A stretch of 64,000 bases of DNA from Xylona heveae TC161 (Eukaryota > Ascomycota > Xylonomycetes > Xylonales > Xylonaceae). Of the stretch, positions 23,694 to 35,001 are shown in pieces. The translations under genes were made by a program, and so were the position numbers. Location: NCBI RefSeq assembly GCF_001619985.1, contig NW_017264197.1, forward strand, positions 1,178,001-1,242,000, read 5' to 3'. Under the pieces are notes generated by a model. It saw only the letters and a program-made list of their open reading frames with translations. It did not search any database and was not told the DNA's origin. How positions within the stretch are numbered: position 1 is the first letter of the stretch; each line of letters opens with the position of its first letter.

Positions 23694-25131
23694 TGCCGAA
23701 TCACGGCCGTATTCGAGGCCGGAGAAAGTCGTGAAGGGAGATCAAGCGGAGACCCGCGGATGACGCTGATGATTTCGAATGTTATGGTAAGAGGGAGAGC
23801 TTGGGTGACCAGACCAATAGCTCACAGAAAGAGAAACGGGCGATGTTTGATGTGAAACAATCCAAAATATCCCGCAGATGACCGCGTCAGAGTAAATGTG
23901 GGGGGGTTTTTCTAAGTTAAGGTGGAAGAGTGAACGCAAGAGAGCTACACTTCACCAGTGGTCAATGCGTGCCACATCCGATCGCCAGCTGCGGACAGCA
24001 GGTGTGCACCGTTGGACCAAGGATGGGCGAGGGAATGAATGAATATGCAATCATGAATAAGACAACATGATTCCCCCTAGAGCTTGTCGAGGTCGAACGA
24101 TCAAAGGACAACGAACGAAGAGCGAACAATAGGGTTGGATGATGATGATCGATTATGACCTGGCTGGGCGACAAGCGTAAGATGGGGTGGTTGATGGTTG
24201 TGTTCCTCGGGCTCGCTACGGGTGGGAAGAGTTAGTAGTGAAGCGTTCGAGTGGGAAGGATAGACAGCACAATGTACTACAAGTAAGGATTAAGTATGGC
24301 AGAGGTACTTCGTGGTCCAGGAGCATACGTCGTCTTTCCTTGGTTCGAGTGGAGGCGGGAGACGACATGGCCGCTACTGTCTCCACTATAGGATCACCCG
24401 GCCTAACCCAAAGTATCTCTTTTGTACATCATCTTTGGTCCGACTAATCCGGTTCTTCTACTGGTGTTTTATATCGCGCTCCGGAAGCCAACGAGCCGAT
24501 CCTTCTCCGTTCTATCCACCACCCACGCTAGATAGCCCATTGCTGGACAGCACATGCGACATGAGACAACCTACGCAAATGTCTATCCGACAAACTAGAG
24601 TGGAAGACATGAATTTGTAAGACTAATTAGCCAGTTTTTCGGAACTGCTATTCCAGTGTCAGGGGCATGGAGAACAAAAGAATACTCCGTAGTGCATGGT
24701 CTGTGAGCTAAACCAGTTGAAGCGCTTCATTCTGCAAGACAGTCATTGTCAGGAAGGCAGACCAAGTATTGGCCTGCATCCATCACATGAAACCAAATAT
24801 TTGAAGTCCAGCGATCTTCATGCATCACCTAGATTTTACATATGAAAAATAATCTCTGTCACGAGACCCCATAAATTATCAAGTAAGCAAACGGGGAGAC
24901 TTTGAACAGTAGAATAGTCGCTGAGAGCGTGGCTGCACAACTGAACTCCTCATAAAAAGCTAAATGTATGAATAGTTTGATATTGAAAAGGCTGGAAAAG
25001 AAAGTTCTGAACGCAAGGTAGCAGACTAAAGAATCAGTATACTCCGTGCAAACACGTCCGAGTCTGAATAGATGTGACAGCTCAAATATAAGGAACATCA
25101 GTAAAACACATGGAGAAAATTAATCACCACC
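23694..25131. other. Intergenic region
   Basis: Promoter of sip5 (minus) and 3' side of the hydrolase gene (minus). Contains one TACTCCGTA nonamer at 24683-24691. No coding sequence supported. Confidence 0.6.
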
Positions 25132-26264
25132 TTACGATAGTTGAATCTTGTCGTCCTCGGGAATTGCAATCTCTTCGCCCTTGACCTGTCTTCTCTGCGC
25201 AAGCATCCATTTAAAAAGCTCAACATTATTATAAGCATTCGTCCAGCTATCGTGCGTAGCGTCCGGGTGTCGAGTAAATCGGACGTCTGGTGCTCCGGCC
25301 TTCTGCAGTGCCTTGACCATTTCCTGAGACTGGCGCACAGGAATGATGTCATCAAGATCTCCATGATGAACCCTGGTCCGGCAAATGTCAGAAAATAATA
25401 TGTTCCGAATTCAATCTCACTTAGTAAAAGAGCCTCAAGAGAACGGAGAATTGTGTTCAATCCAACAAAAAGGTAAATGACTTACCATTGAGGAACGTGT
25501 CTGATGTTCTTCACCCTTAATGAATCACCTCCTCCACATACAGGGACAAGACTTGCAAAACGTTCCGGCGTCTGCATGGCCAGCTTCCATGTGCCATAGC
25601 CTCCCATAGAAAACCCCGTGACGTGGACTCGGTCGACATCAACTCGATACGATTGGACAATTTCATCAAGCAAGCTCGACAGTACCTGATTATTCCACCC
25701 ATACCCCCATTCCATGTTCAGGGAAGGTGTAACAGTGATAAATCTTTCTGCAACGAGGTTGCACACATCCTCGGGCACAGGCTCAGACGACAGGTCCGAA
25801 CCATTTGGATTCCTCTTTAGAAGGCGAGGGGCTAGCGGAATTTGTATTGAGGGCGGATTCATTCCGGACTTCACTCTGTCATAGCAAAGTATGATTTTGG
25901 GAATTCCATGTCGAATAGACACATAGGACTCATTAGCGCCGCGCTGAGACTCCCCGGCACCGTGGAGAAAAAGAATCAGTGGCCACTGTTTTGCAGGCTC
26001 CGAGTCATATGAAGGCGGGAGAGAGACATAGTGCTCATATCCAAAAGGGGCAGAAGAAGTTGATTGGTCAAAATAGTCAAAGGATATGTTTCGAGTGACT
26101 GCGTAAGGATGGCCAGGGTCTTTGGAAACATGGTGAATTTCTGGATGATGCTGCATGATAGAAACCTTTTCAATAAATGTGCCCGACGACAAACGGATTG
26201 CTCCTTGGTAGTTCAAAGCAGTCTTGACTTTGGGCCAAATTGACATCAACAGAGACCGAAACAA
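25132..26264 (-). CDS. Alpha/beta-hydrolase, phospholipase/carboxylesterase (predicted esterase/peptidase) family
   Basis: Serine hydrolase; substrate unknown. Exons 26264-25486 and 25372-25132 (GTAAGT/CCAG intron, phase 2) give 339 aa. Visible features are WPLILFLHGAGESQRG (oxyanion region), nucleophile Ser219 in HVTGFSMGGYGTW, Asp267 in HHGDLDDIIP and His300 in ATHDSW, a full catalytic triad in the usual order. The C-terminus ends DDKIQLS. No signal peptide is clear, so the enzyme is probably intracellular. The first ATG of the frame is used; later in-frame ATGs (for example 26156) are possible starts because the first 35 residues have no recognisable motif. It shares a 387-base divergent promoter region with rtf2. 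Confidence 0.85.
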
Positions 26265-26651
26265 AAACGAATTCAGGGCTGGACACGTAAGAGAGCCTTT
26301 TTATATATTTAGAGTACATTTTTCAAAATAATGAAGCAATAGCAACCAAAACGCGGGAAATCTGAGAGTATGTTTGCCACAGTTGATGTCTTGAAATGAC
26401 CTTGACGGGATAAAGTCCCGTCGAATAGGGATGGTTGCCAAACAAGACAAGCACTTTCAAACGAGCCGCCCCGCGCTTAACCTTGTATGCGGGGACAGCC
26501 GCCAGGCCGCCTGGTGGCAAAAAAGCGACTCCAAATCCACAGAACATTACCCGGCAAAATCTTATCACTCTAAGGGTTGGGATTTCCAGCGAAGCAGGTC
26601 ATTTAATAATTTCCAACCTTGGTTCAAATCAATTCCCGCGCCTTTTGAATC
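26265..26651. other. Bidirectional promoter region (hydrolase / rtf2)
   Basis: 387 bases between divergent start codons. Nothing else recognised. Confidence 0.6.
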
Positions 26652-27678
26652 ATGGGTAACGATGGAGGAAGCATTCCCACGCGGCGAGAACTTGTCAAGG
26701 AGGCTTCTCGAAATCCGACGACATCGCAGGTCAAAGAATCGCAATCGGAGCAACAAGAGTACCACTGGACTACCTGCCCGCTATCGCACCGTCCGCTCGC
26801 ACTGCCGGTAGTCTCTGATTCATCAGGGAAATTATATAACAAGGATGCTGTTCTCGAATCTCTGTTGCCTTCCAGCGATGGGAACAAAGCCGACAACGAG
26901 CAGGTTCTTCAAGGGCGAGTGCGCAGCCTGAGGGATGTCGTGGAAGTCAAATTCCAAGAAGACAAAGAGCCTAGTCAGGATAAGAACCCGCGAGGACAGC
27001 GATGGGTTTGCCCAGTGACGAAGAAGACCCTGGGTCCTGGAATTCGCGCTGTGTATCTGGTCCCCTGTGGACACGCATACTCTGAAAGTGCAGTCCGGGA
27101 ACTGGCTGGCGAGAATTGCCAGGAGGTAAGTCGGACCCCCATTCAAAGTGGCATTGACAAGGGGAAGCGAAGGATTTTATATGCTAATATGGTGGCTGTA
27201 GTGCAACGAACCTTGTGCACCCGAAAATATTATTCCGATCCTTCCTACGTCTGCTGCTGAGATTGAAAAGCTCGCTGCACGAGCAAACAAACTCAAAGAA
27301 CAAGGTCTTACTCATTCACTGAAGAAGGCACTTGGATCGAGCAAGAAGCGCAAGAAGAATGGCGAGACATCCGTTGCAGCGGAGACCGGCGCTTCGTCGT
27401 CATCGAATGGAGAAAAGGACGCAAAGAGTAAGACTGCTACAAAGGCAGCAACGCCACAACCCACGAGTGGTACCGCAACGCCGAGCAACGGCATTAAGAA
27501 TGCCGCGACTGCATCTTTGACTGCCAAAGTACTCGAGGAGGAGGCAGAGAGAAACAAAAGAAGAAAGTATGGAACTAACGACAATATCAAGAGTCTCTTC
27601 TCTTCGGGAAACGGTGCTGGCAAGGACGGAGATTTTATGACGCGTGGATTTTCGATTCCTGCTGGCGCAAAGAGATGA
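26652..27678 (+). CDS. rtf2: Replication termination factor Rtf2
   Basis: Nuclear protein that, in fission yeast, stabilises forks paused at a site-specific replication barrier; it carries a variant RING/U-box (C2HC2-like) domain. Exons 26652-27125 and 27202-27678 (GTAAGT/TAG intron) give 316 aa. The family start MGNDGGSIPTRRELVKEA is intact. It is followed by TTCPLSHRPLALPVVSD and KLYNKDAVLESLL, then WVCPVTKKTLGPGIRAVYLV, CGHAYSESAVREL and, across the intron, CNEPCAPENIIPILPT. The C-terminal half is basic and low-complexity, ending with NDNIKSLFSSG and FMTRGFSIPAGAKR. Length and order match the family. It converges with the kelch gene 270 bases downstream. Confidence 0.95.
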
Positions 27679-27948
27679 ATCTACATACCCAAGGCGTTGG
27701 TTGGCGTACAAATCATAACGGGTCGCCGCATATATACTTTTATATGAAATATCATATGCTTGGTTCGGCTCTCCAATTTTGTTCAATCTCACTTGAGCGT
27801 TCGCTTTTTTGTATTGATTTAGAAGAAATCTAGACTTGTTACGAATGAATATATTGTGCTTTTGATTCACTTTCTCGCAACTTTCCAGTTGGCCTGAACT
27901 TTCGCATTAGAATCGCCCGACATTTCCAGCCTCGTCAGTATGTGATTC

Positions 27949-29286
27949 TTATATCACCGTAATGATCCAGCCGTCGCCACATCGCTCGTTATCTTCGTTC
28001 AACCCGCCCCAGATAATGACGGAGCCGGGATCCGTGTCCGCCGCTGGCGCACTTGCAAACCAGCCCCTACTTCCCAGGTGCTTGGTTTCATCGCTCTGTT
28101 CTTTCCCTTCTTCATCAACGATTTTCACCTCTGCCCATTCTCCCTCACCAGTTCTCTTGCCAATGAGCTGCCTCGTGGCATCCTTGAAGCTTGCCGCTGT
28201 CATTCCGTCCGGCTGTAGCTGGAAGCTCCATATGTCACTCCAGAATTTTCCAGCGCCTGCGTGGCCCTGTGAGCTGGGATCCCTCTCGCCAAACATTAGC
28301 AAGAGGTAGTTGCGGCCCTGGCCCGTTGTTACTGGCTGTAGACCAGCAACGCTCCGGTTTCCAGGGAGCTCCAGGTCAGCATCGAACGAAATGGTTTCCC
28401 AGTGGTCTGAAGTGGAAGACAAGCACATCTCGCCTGTGCCACCCTTGTCATTGAAGGTAGCTCGGACAATGTGTAGGTAGTCTATCTGCCCACCAATTTC
28501 ACTTTTCCCATCATATCCGCCAAAACGAAAGAGTTTGTTATGAGCAAAGGCAAGACTTGGCCCGCCTCTTTCCGGACCAGGAGCATCTGGAAATTTTGTC
28601 CACGTCCGAGAGGCGACATCAAAAGCCCACAGATCAGATAGCCTACCTGACGCAGTGCAACCAGCGTGGACAAAGAGCGTGCCATGATCGCTCGCCGCAA
28701 TCTCCTCACCCCGTGCATACGTATTACCTTGAGATTTTGACGGGACGGGATGCTCATTAGCAACAGATGCATGGTATGATCTTGCCTCTGGGTAAGGCGA
28801 GTCCTGGACGGGATCGAGTTTACTCCATCGGCTTGTGCTGGTATCAAATACCCAGACTCGGCCTTTCTCTTCCAAAGCTTTCATGTCAGTGCCTCCACGA
28901 CCGCCAAACACAAATATCCGGTCCCCAATGGATGATGCGGTATGTCCAACTCTCGGGGCAGGCAGTTGGTCGCCGGGAATCGCTGCCTGTGGCGCAACGA
29001 CGCGATAGTCGGCATCTGTGGCGGTCGTGGATGGATTTGGAAGAGTATACACGTGCATAGCATTATCGACAGGCTCACGGGGAGATATTTCACCGCCAAA
29101 GATGTACGCGTGGCCTCTGATCACGCACAGAGAATGAGATGATCGCGCAAGCGGGGTGCTGCTTTGAATCCGGCTGAGGGAAGCCTTCAGAGGCATGGTC
29201 GGGCGAGCAACGCCTGCTGCAATGCCAACGGCCCCTTCAACAGCCGTCTCTGCTCCATAGATGGCTCCCGCTGCTGCCGCATCCAT
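27949..29286 (-). CDS. Kelch-repeat beta-propeller protein
   Basis: Single-exon 445-aa protein of the galactose-oxidase/kelch propeller superfamily. Kelch blades are visible: RSSHSLCVIRGHAYIFGGE (about 48-66), RVGHTASSIGDRIFVFGGRG, VWVFDTSTSRWSKLDP, DLWAFDVASRTWTKFP, GGPSLAFAHNKLFRFGGYDG and SVIIWGGLNEDNERCGDGW near the end. No other domain, signal peptide or membrane span is seen. Such short kelch proteins are common in Eurotiales and usually act as binding scaffolds; the partner here is unknown. The first in-frame ATG gives an Ala-rich N-terminus (MDAAAAGAIYGAETAVEG), which may be slightly too long. Confidence 0.87.
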   Translation of the reverse strand: MDAAAAGAIYGAETAVEGAVGIAAGVARPTMPLKASLSRIQSSTPLARSSHSLCVIRGHAYIFGGEISPREPVDNAMHVYTLPNPSTTATDADYRVVAPQAAIPGDQLPAPRVGHTASSIGDRIFVFGGRGGTDMKALEEKGRVWVFDTSTSRWSKLDPVQDSPYPEARSYHASVANEHPVPSKSQGNTYARGEEIAASDHGTLFVHAGCTASGRLSDLWAFDVASRTWTKFPDAPGPERGGPSLAFAHNKLFRFGGYDGKSEIGGQIDYLHIVRATFNDKGGTGEMCLSSTSDHWETISFDADLELPGNRSVAGLQPVTTGQGRNYLLLMFGERDPSSQGHAGAGKFWSDIWSFQLQPDGMTAASFKDATRQLIGKRTGEGEWAEVKIVDEEGKEQSDETKHLGSRGWFASAPAADTDPGSVIIWGGLNEDNERCGDGWIITVI

Positions 29287-30471
29287 TGCTGATGTCTGAT
29301 GTTATCTCTTGGCCCGAAATTAGGCAGAAATGATATTGAATATGCTTTAAAGTGCACGACGGGAGTGTAGTGTAAGGGTCTACTAGAACTACGGAGTAAG
29401 TACCAAGGTAGGTATGCCGAGGGGTAAACACGAGGTGACGTATACCTGGCTAAGGATAGCGGGGGTTAGCGTGGAGACTATAGTAAGTAGGCTGATAAGA
29501 TCGGTGCTCCAACGAGTGTGATAGTGAGGGGATTGAGTATGCCATAACTGGACTATAGTTATGCCGTATCACTACAGCATAACCGTGCAGGGTGGTAGTC
29601 GTAGGGCAAATCGTTCCTCAATCACTACTCATTGAAGAGTATCAGTGTTGTTATGCAACCCTTGCTTCTCAGGACATCCACCGATGCTTTGCTAGATTTC
29701 ACTCATTGTGAAAAGGACTTGGGGAAATAAAGGTGCCTAGATCAATGCAACAATCACGTACGAGTAGATTATTGTGCTGCGCCATAGCATCGGACGAGGC
29801 ACAGAGGGCCCTCTGCCAAGGACCTTCCGCCTTTGGTTCGCTCCGGCAGGAGATGTCCCCTGTCAAATCCAAATGTAAGTTAAAGCAAACCAGGCTAGGG
29901 ATCAGCTAAAGATTTCGCGTGTCCTTCTAACTTTATGCCATCCAATAGTCAAGAGAACAATACTTGACCCGTTGCGATTGTCCCATAATTTGCAGCAGCA
30001 CGTCAACGAATCAACTCTCGTTCTCCATGTACGGCCCGCTGCATCTGACTCATTTGACAGGCATCAGCGATAGTAAATGATGGAGAGCAAGTGCTGCAAC
30101 AACAAAGGCGCGAATGAAAGGAAACCTCAACTAATCGGGAAAAGCTCCACGTCAGGACGTGCCTTTGTCCGGGCTGAGATGCATGGACCTGTCTGATTAC
30201 ATTGTACCATATCCTTAACTCTGCTGCCTTGGGAGCAAATAGAAAGAGGGTTCAGCTCCATAAATCACGAACGTGGCTCAGCAACTGATGCTCTTTGGCT
30301 TGATTATTAGAGATTGTCGTTGATTTCACAATAGAAAGCTTTTCAAAATCAGTGTACTCTTGCGTTCGATTTTGTGTCCTCAGAAAGGCATCAATTTAGG
30401 AAATTTCGACCAGTTAACCCACTTCGTTGGACGTCTGCATTGACCGTATTGTATCTCCACTTTTATACATC
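29287..30471. other. Intergenic region with divergent promoters
   Basis: About 1.2 kb between the kelch gene (minus) and the acetyltransferase gene (plus). One TACGGAGTA nonamer lies at 29390-29398. No coding sequence supported. Confidence 0.6.
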
Positions 30472-31215
30472 ATGGTCCTCCAACTCGCTCGCGCCACTAT
30501 CGACGACGTCGAAGCCCTCGCTGAATGCGGCCGTCTCGCTTTTGAGAATGACAAGTTGAACAATCTGCTTTTGCCACCAACCCCGGCCGTTCAGCAATGG
30601 CGGATCGACCGAATCAAATCGCGAATCAATAGCCCGCATTTTCACGCTTGGAAAGTGACCGACTCGGAGCGTGACGATTTGGTCGTTGCTCTTGCTGGCT
30701 GGATTGGTGCTGTTCCACCAGAGGTGCTGGACGAAATAAATGCTGAGGCTTCACAGCTTAGTCTCCCTGAGGGTGCAGACGAGGAATTGGCGAACTCCTT
30801 TTATGGGCAAGTGAAAGAGAAGAAGAAGAAGTTTGCGGAAGAGCATCCGAGATTTTGGTGTAAGTACCATATACTACATTATATTTTCTCTTGCGCTTCC
30901 GATCTTTCCTCCGAGACAGATATCGAATTTGAGCAATTGGTTAATCTGTGCTCGTTTTATCTTCCAGATCTAGCATCACTCGCAACTCGCCCAGATTATC
31001 AACGTCGAGGCTGCGCAGCAATGCTGCTGCAATGGGGCTTAGACCAAGCCGGAAAGGATGGAACAGTCGTGTATCTGGAGGCCTCGGAAGCGGGGCTACC
31101 CTTTTACTATCGTTATGGCGCACAAGAAGTTGATTTTATTGAGACCTTAGGTGGTCAGTGCAGACATGCCTGTCTCGTGATACATCCAAAAAAAATGAAC
31201 GCAGAGGGATCATGA
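30472..31215 (+). CDS. GNAT-family N-acetyltransferase
   Basis: Acetyl-CoA-dependent acetyltransferase of unknown substrate. Exons 30472-30859 and 30968-31215 give 211 aa. The intron has a GTAAGT donor and TTCCAG acceptor, phase 1, giving the join HPRFWYLASLATRPDYQRRG. Family features are VLQLARATIDDVEALAECG at the start, the acetyl-CoA P-loop region PDYQRRGCAAMLLQWG, and YLEASEAGLPFYYRYGAQEV near the end. Reading straight through the intron also stays open, but it inserts a T-rich, motif-less stretch before the conserved LASLATRPDYQRRG, so splicing is preferred. No targeting signal is seen. Confidence 0.9.
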   Translation: MVLQLARATIDDVEALAECGRLAFENDKLNNLLLPPTPAVQQWRIDRIKSRINSPHFHAWKVTDSERDDLVVALAGWIGAVPPEVLDEINAEASQLSLPEGADEELANSFYGQVKEKKKKFAEEHPRFWCKYHILHYIFSCASDLSSETDIEFEQLVNLCSFYLPDLASLATRPDYQRRGCAAMLLQWGLDQAGKDGTVVYLEASEAGLPFYYRYGAQEVDFIETLGGQCRHACLVIHPKKMNAEGS

Positions 31216-31500
31216 TTTTTCTTCACCAATATTTGCTGGCATGTCATAAATAATACATTACTATCAGATTCGGACCTAATATAAGTAATACGGTTAATCT
31301 ACGCTATGATATCTTAATCAAATAAGAGCTTCTGACTCATCCGCAAATTGACTCGCGGGGGATGAGGCCCAGAGCCCATTTTCTCTCGGAAATATATGAT
31401 GAATCACAACTGGCTCTCTCAGTCCTTCCCGGTCCACGACATGATGAAGTCCCTAAAAGGGCCGAGCAAAGCAATCTGCAAAAACAAAAAAAAAAGACGC

Positions 31501-33876
31501 TTAGAAGGCGTGAGCATATACTGCTACGGTAGTTCCGTTGAAACCACACAGTCCGGGGCCTTCCGGGCATGCACCACAGTTCGTAATAAGAACTTGGCCG
31601 CTGCCAACACCTGCCATTGGCACCAGATTGATGGTATTACCACAATAGCAGTACGCACCGGGAGTCGCCGCTCCTGATGGAGTTCCAACAGTTCCGAAAT
31701 AATTATAGGCAGAGACAGCACAAGTCGATGCGCACGTGGAGTCGTCCGATGCTGTGTACAGCCCTTCGTAAGTAGTGAGGGCGTTTCCGGATGAGCTTCC
31801 CTGACCACCAGTTTGGATAAAGCATCCCAAGAAAGAATATCCAAAGCCGGCTGCGCCAGTTGGTCCAGCTGGACCAGAAGGTCCCGATGGCCCCGATGGC
31901 CCCGATGGTCCAGTGCTGCCAACCGGTCCAGTCGCGCCTGTAGGGCCAGTTGGTCCAACAGCGCCTGTGGGTCCAGCACTTCCCACGGGACCAGAGGGCC
32001 CAGACGGGCCGGTCGGGCCAATAGGACCAATTGCACCAGTTGGGCCAGAGGGACCTGAAGGGCCAACTGCGCCAGAGGGACCAGAGGGACCAGATGGGCC
32101 GGCAGCACCAGAGGGACCNNNNNNNNNNNNNNNNNNNNNNNNNNNNNNNNNNNNNNNNNNNNNNNNNNNNNNNNNNNNNNNNNNNNNNNNNNNNNNNNNN
32201 NNNNNNNNNNNNNNNNNNNNNNNNNNNNNNNNNNNNNNNNNNNNNNNNNNNNNNNNNNNNNNNNNNNNNNNNNNNNNNNNNNNNNNNNNNNNNNNNNNNN
32301 NNNNNNNNNNNNNNNNNNNNNNNNNNNNNNNNNNNNNNNNNNNNNNNNNNNNNNNNNNNNNNNNNNNNNNNNNNNNNNNNNNNNNNNNNNNNNNNNNNNN
32401 NNNNNNNNNNNNNNNNNNNNNNNNNNNNNNNNNNNNNNNNNNNNNNNNNNNNNNNNNNNNNNNNNNNNNNNNNNNNNNNNNNNNNNNNNNNNNNNNNNNN
32501 NNNNNNNNNNGAAGGACCGGCAGCACCAGATGGACCAGAGGGGCCGGCAGCGCCAGAGGGACCTGTAGGGCCAACAGCGCCAGAGGGACCAGAGGGACCA
32601 GCCGCACCAGAGGGACCAGAAGGACCGGCTGCGCCAGAGGGACCAGATGGGCCGGCAGCACCAGATGGACCAGAGGGGCCTGCAGGACCAGTAGAACCAA
32701 CAGGACCTGATGGACCGGCAGCACCGGAGGGGCCAGAGGGACCAGCCGCACCAGAGGGGCCAGAAGGACCAGCCGCACCAGAGGGGCCAGAAGGACCAGC
32801 CGCACCAGAGGGACCAGAAGGACCGGCAGCACCAGAGGGACCAGAAGGACCGGCAGCACCAGATGGACCAGAGGGACCGGCAGCACCAGAGGGACCGCTC
32901 GGGCCTGAAGGACCTGGCAGACCAGAAGCACCGCTCGGGCCTGAAGGACCTGTTGGACCGGTAGGACCTATTGGACCGGTAGGACCGGTGGGCCCAGGTG
33001 GACCTTGACCGACGATTGACGTGGAATTCGAACAGGCCGTCACTACACTCATTAGCACCGTCAAAAAGAATCGAAAATCTTCCTCTTACCGCCAGCGACG
33101 ACTAAGTTGACGAAAATACAGCCCGCGGGTTGTGTCCCAAATTGGTATACAACGATTACAGTTCCACTAGAGGAAACACAGAAGGATGCCTGTCCGTTCG
33201 AGAAAGCACTATTGATCCAGCCAAGAGTGCCGTCAGAGTACGTCACGAAAGTTCCCGTAATGCTTCCAGGGCTGGATGGCGCCACAAACGGCTCGTAATT
33301 GGTGCCGGGATTAGTCGAGTATTCATTGCCATTGGCATCGTAGAGATGGCCGTTTTTGAGGTTGTAGGCCAGGGCTTGGTTACAAGTACTTGTGCTTCCA
33401 CCGTTGGCACTCACGAATCCAACGACGTTCAGGTCTCTCTTTTTATTTTTTGAACTGCCAGCAAAGGTCAAACGGAATGGCTTCTCCGGATGAATGAACT
33501 GATAAGTCGGGCTATGCAGCTTGTCAATATTAAAAATGTATCGAAATTCATTGAGCATAGCTTACCCCTTTGGTATCGGCAATGGCAACGGCAACCTCCT
33601 AAGTGTCGTCTCCTTATGTTTCCCTGTTGCCCATGCTGATGTCGTCCACGCCGCCGCCGTACTGACCTCAATTGGTGAAGTAAAAGGATAGCTCGAAAAA
33701 GATGAATTTGACAAAGTCCTGCATGTTCCGGTGGATGTAATTATGCTTCCGTCGAAAGTCGGTGGGAAAGGCAGCAGATCAGGTACTGGAACGGGAAGTC
33801 TAGCAGCATCGATCAAATGAGTGAATATAAAAAAACAAACGAGGTGCAATGCACGACGAAAATGAGTGGGCGTCAT
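31501..33876 (-). CDS. Secreted collagen-like protein with DUF7908-like domain and WSC-like C-terminal domain
   Basis: Predicted extracellular or wall protein. Exons are 33876-33566, 33454-33090 and 33042-31501; the last contains the N gap 32119-32510. A signal peptide (about 1-25, [16 protein letters not shown]) opens it. Exon 2 carries a cysteine-containing domain ([32 protein letters not shown]) that I associate with DUF7908. From about residue 237 there is a Gly-X-Y collagen region, mostly Gly-Pro-Ser and Gly-Ala-Ala triplets. The C-terminus ([51 protein letters not shown]) resembles a WSC carbohydrate-binding domain. The frames on the two sides of the gap do not match if the gap is really 392 bases, so the gap length is probably wrong. 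The first intron acceptor (GCTGGCAG) was chosen because only it keeps the frame. Confidence 0.82.
31849..33000. repeat. Collagen-coding minisatellite
   Basis: Degenerate 9-, 18- and 27-base repeats on the minus strand encode GPS, GAA and GPSGPSGAA units. Codon third positions vary between copies. The repetitive sequence is the likely cause of the assembly gap inside it. Confidence 0.9.
32119..32510. other. Assembly gap (392 N)
   Basis: A run of N within the collagen repeat. Its length is not a multiple of three and does not join the flanking reading frames. Confidence 0.99.
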
Positions 33877-35001
33877 GCTTGGGGGCTGCCGGAAGCCCTT
33901 ATCAAGCGTAAATCAAACTGTGATCCACAACGAATGGAATACCAAGCTGGCTAGCGGGCTCGAAACAACCGTGAGGGAAAGAGAGAAGGGAAATATAAGA
34001 TGCAAATAAAGAAGGACACTTTGGCATATCATAAACAACATTTGCTAGCGCGGCAAAACAAACATATAAGCTTCACAAAAGACACAGGGAGTGAGGAAGG
34101 GCGCACGCCCCCCTCTCCCCACCAGCCCCTCCAGGCAGGGCGTGCATGAGTTGTAGCATGGCGAAGTAGGAAAGAGAGCAAGGTGAGGGCTTTGTTCAGC
34201 AAAGAATGTGCGTTTGACAAGCAAAGAGTGTTTCTTTGACGAGTTAACGAGAAAGCCGCTGCGCACGAGACGACATACGCTTTCAGGAGACGCGGGGGGG
34301 GTTTCGAACTCCCTTTTGGAAGGGCAGCTGTTCCCTGGATGAAGGGAGCCGCCGAGCCACCATAACCATGATCTCCAGCATTAACTATGTTTGAACTACT
34401 AGATGTCACGTCAATGGAAGATGGCCATGGAGATCCATCTCAGGATGAAGGAGAGTCATGCATTCTTCGATGACTCAGATGGTAAAGTCCTTGCCTATTA
34501 GCCAACCTCCAGAAGAGTTTCCATTAGGGGGTCAATTGAAGCTCATCGAAAGGTTCTTGAGCAAAGCTCATCTGTTCATCAGTCTGCAGGTAGTCTGTTG
34601 AGGGAGTGTCGCTTGCCTCTTAGAGTCGAAGCGCGTGCTTGCCAACAATTAGGCGAATCAAGGGAGACCCGCGAGGGTATAACTAAGGAATGGAAGAGGG
34701 TTTCACTGTCGCCTGTTGTCCGCCACCCGCTCGAGGACTGCCGCGGAGGTGCTTCCGACCGTTAGTCCGAGCAAGCCTAAACCCGCCTTTTCGCATAAGA
34801 GCAGGGGCTTTAGTCCTAGCCTCCATCGCGAATGCTTATTTCAATAAAGGAATATCAAAGAAAAGGACCCCCTTCAGAATATCACACACAAAAATAAAAA
34901 GGTTGCATTCCTTAATATGAGGGACGTATCTATGAAATCGCACAGCGATCGAATTCGATGATCCGACACTGCTCCAGTATAGTACAAGATTCTATCATGT
35001 A
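33877..35001. other. Region between collagen-like gene and mL50 gene
   Basis: Holds the promoter of the collagen-like gene and, from about 34030, the tract of unusual character listed separately. No fungal gene supported. Confidence 0.6.
34030..34930. other. Tract of foreign or organellar appearance
   Basis: This stretch differs in texture from nearby intergenic DNA. It lacks the usual fungal T-rich and A-rich runs, holds dense mixed-composition sequence, and has partial open frames with protein-like stretches on both strands (for example LVRASLNPPFRIRAGALVLA near 34765-34825 plus, and YGGSAAPFIQGTAALPKGSS near 34306-34365 minus). The style reminds me of plant mitochondrial intergenic DNA. 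That is an impression, not a match. A tRNA-like box A (TGACTCAGATGG near 34475) and a box-B-like GAGTTCGAAAC on the minus strand near 34305 occur, but neither folds into a proper tRNA. Confidence 0.3.

Noticed and set aside
31913-33008. Long plus-strand frames across the collagen repeat
   Set aside because: Shadows of the Gly-X-Y repeat on the other strand; the minus strand has signal peptide, introns and terminal domains.
34270-34360. tRNA on the minus strand from GAGTTCGAAAC and TGGCTCGGCGGC boxes
   Set aside because: T stem and anticodon stem have mismatches and no acceptor stem closes; noted only as part of the unusual tract.
34465-34552. tRNA on the plus strand from TGACTCAGATGG with closing TTCGATGA/TCATCGAA
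   Set aside because: D stem is possible but no proper T loop or anticodon stem forms within the 85 bases.
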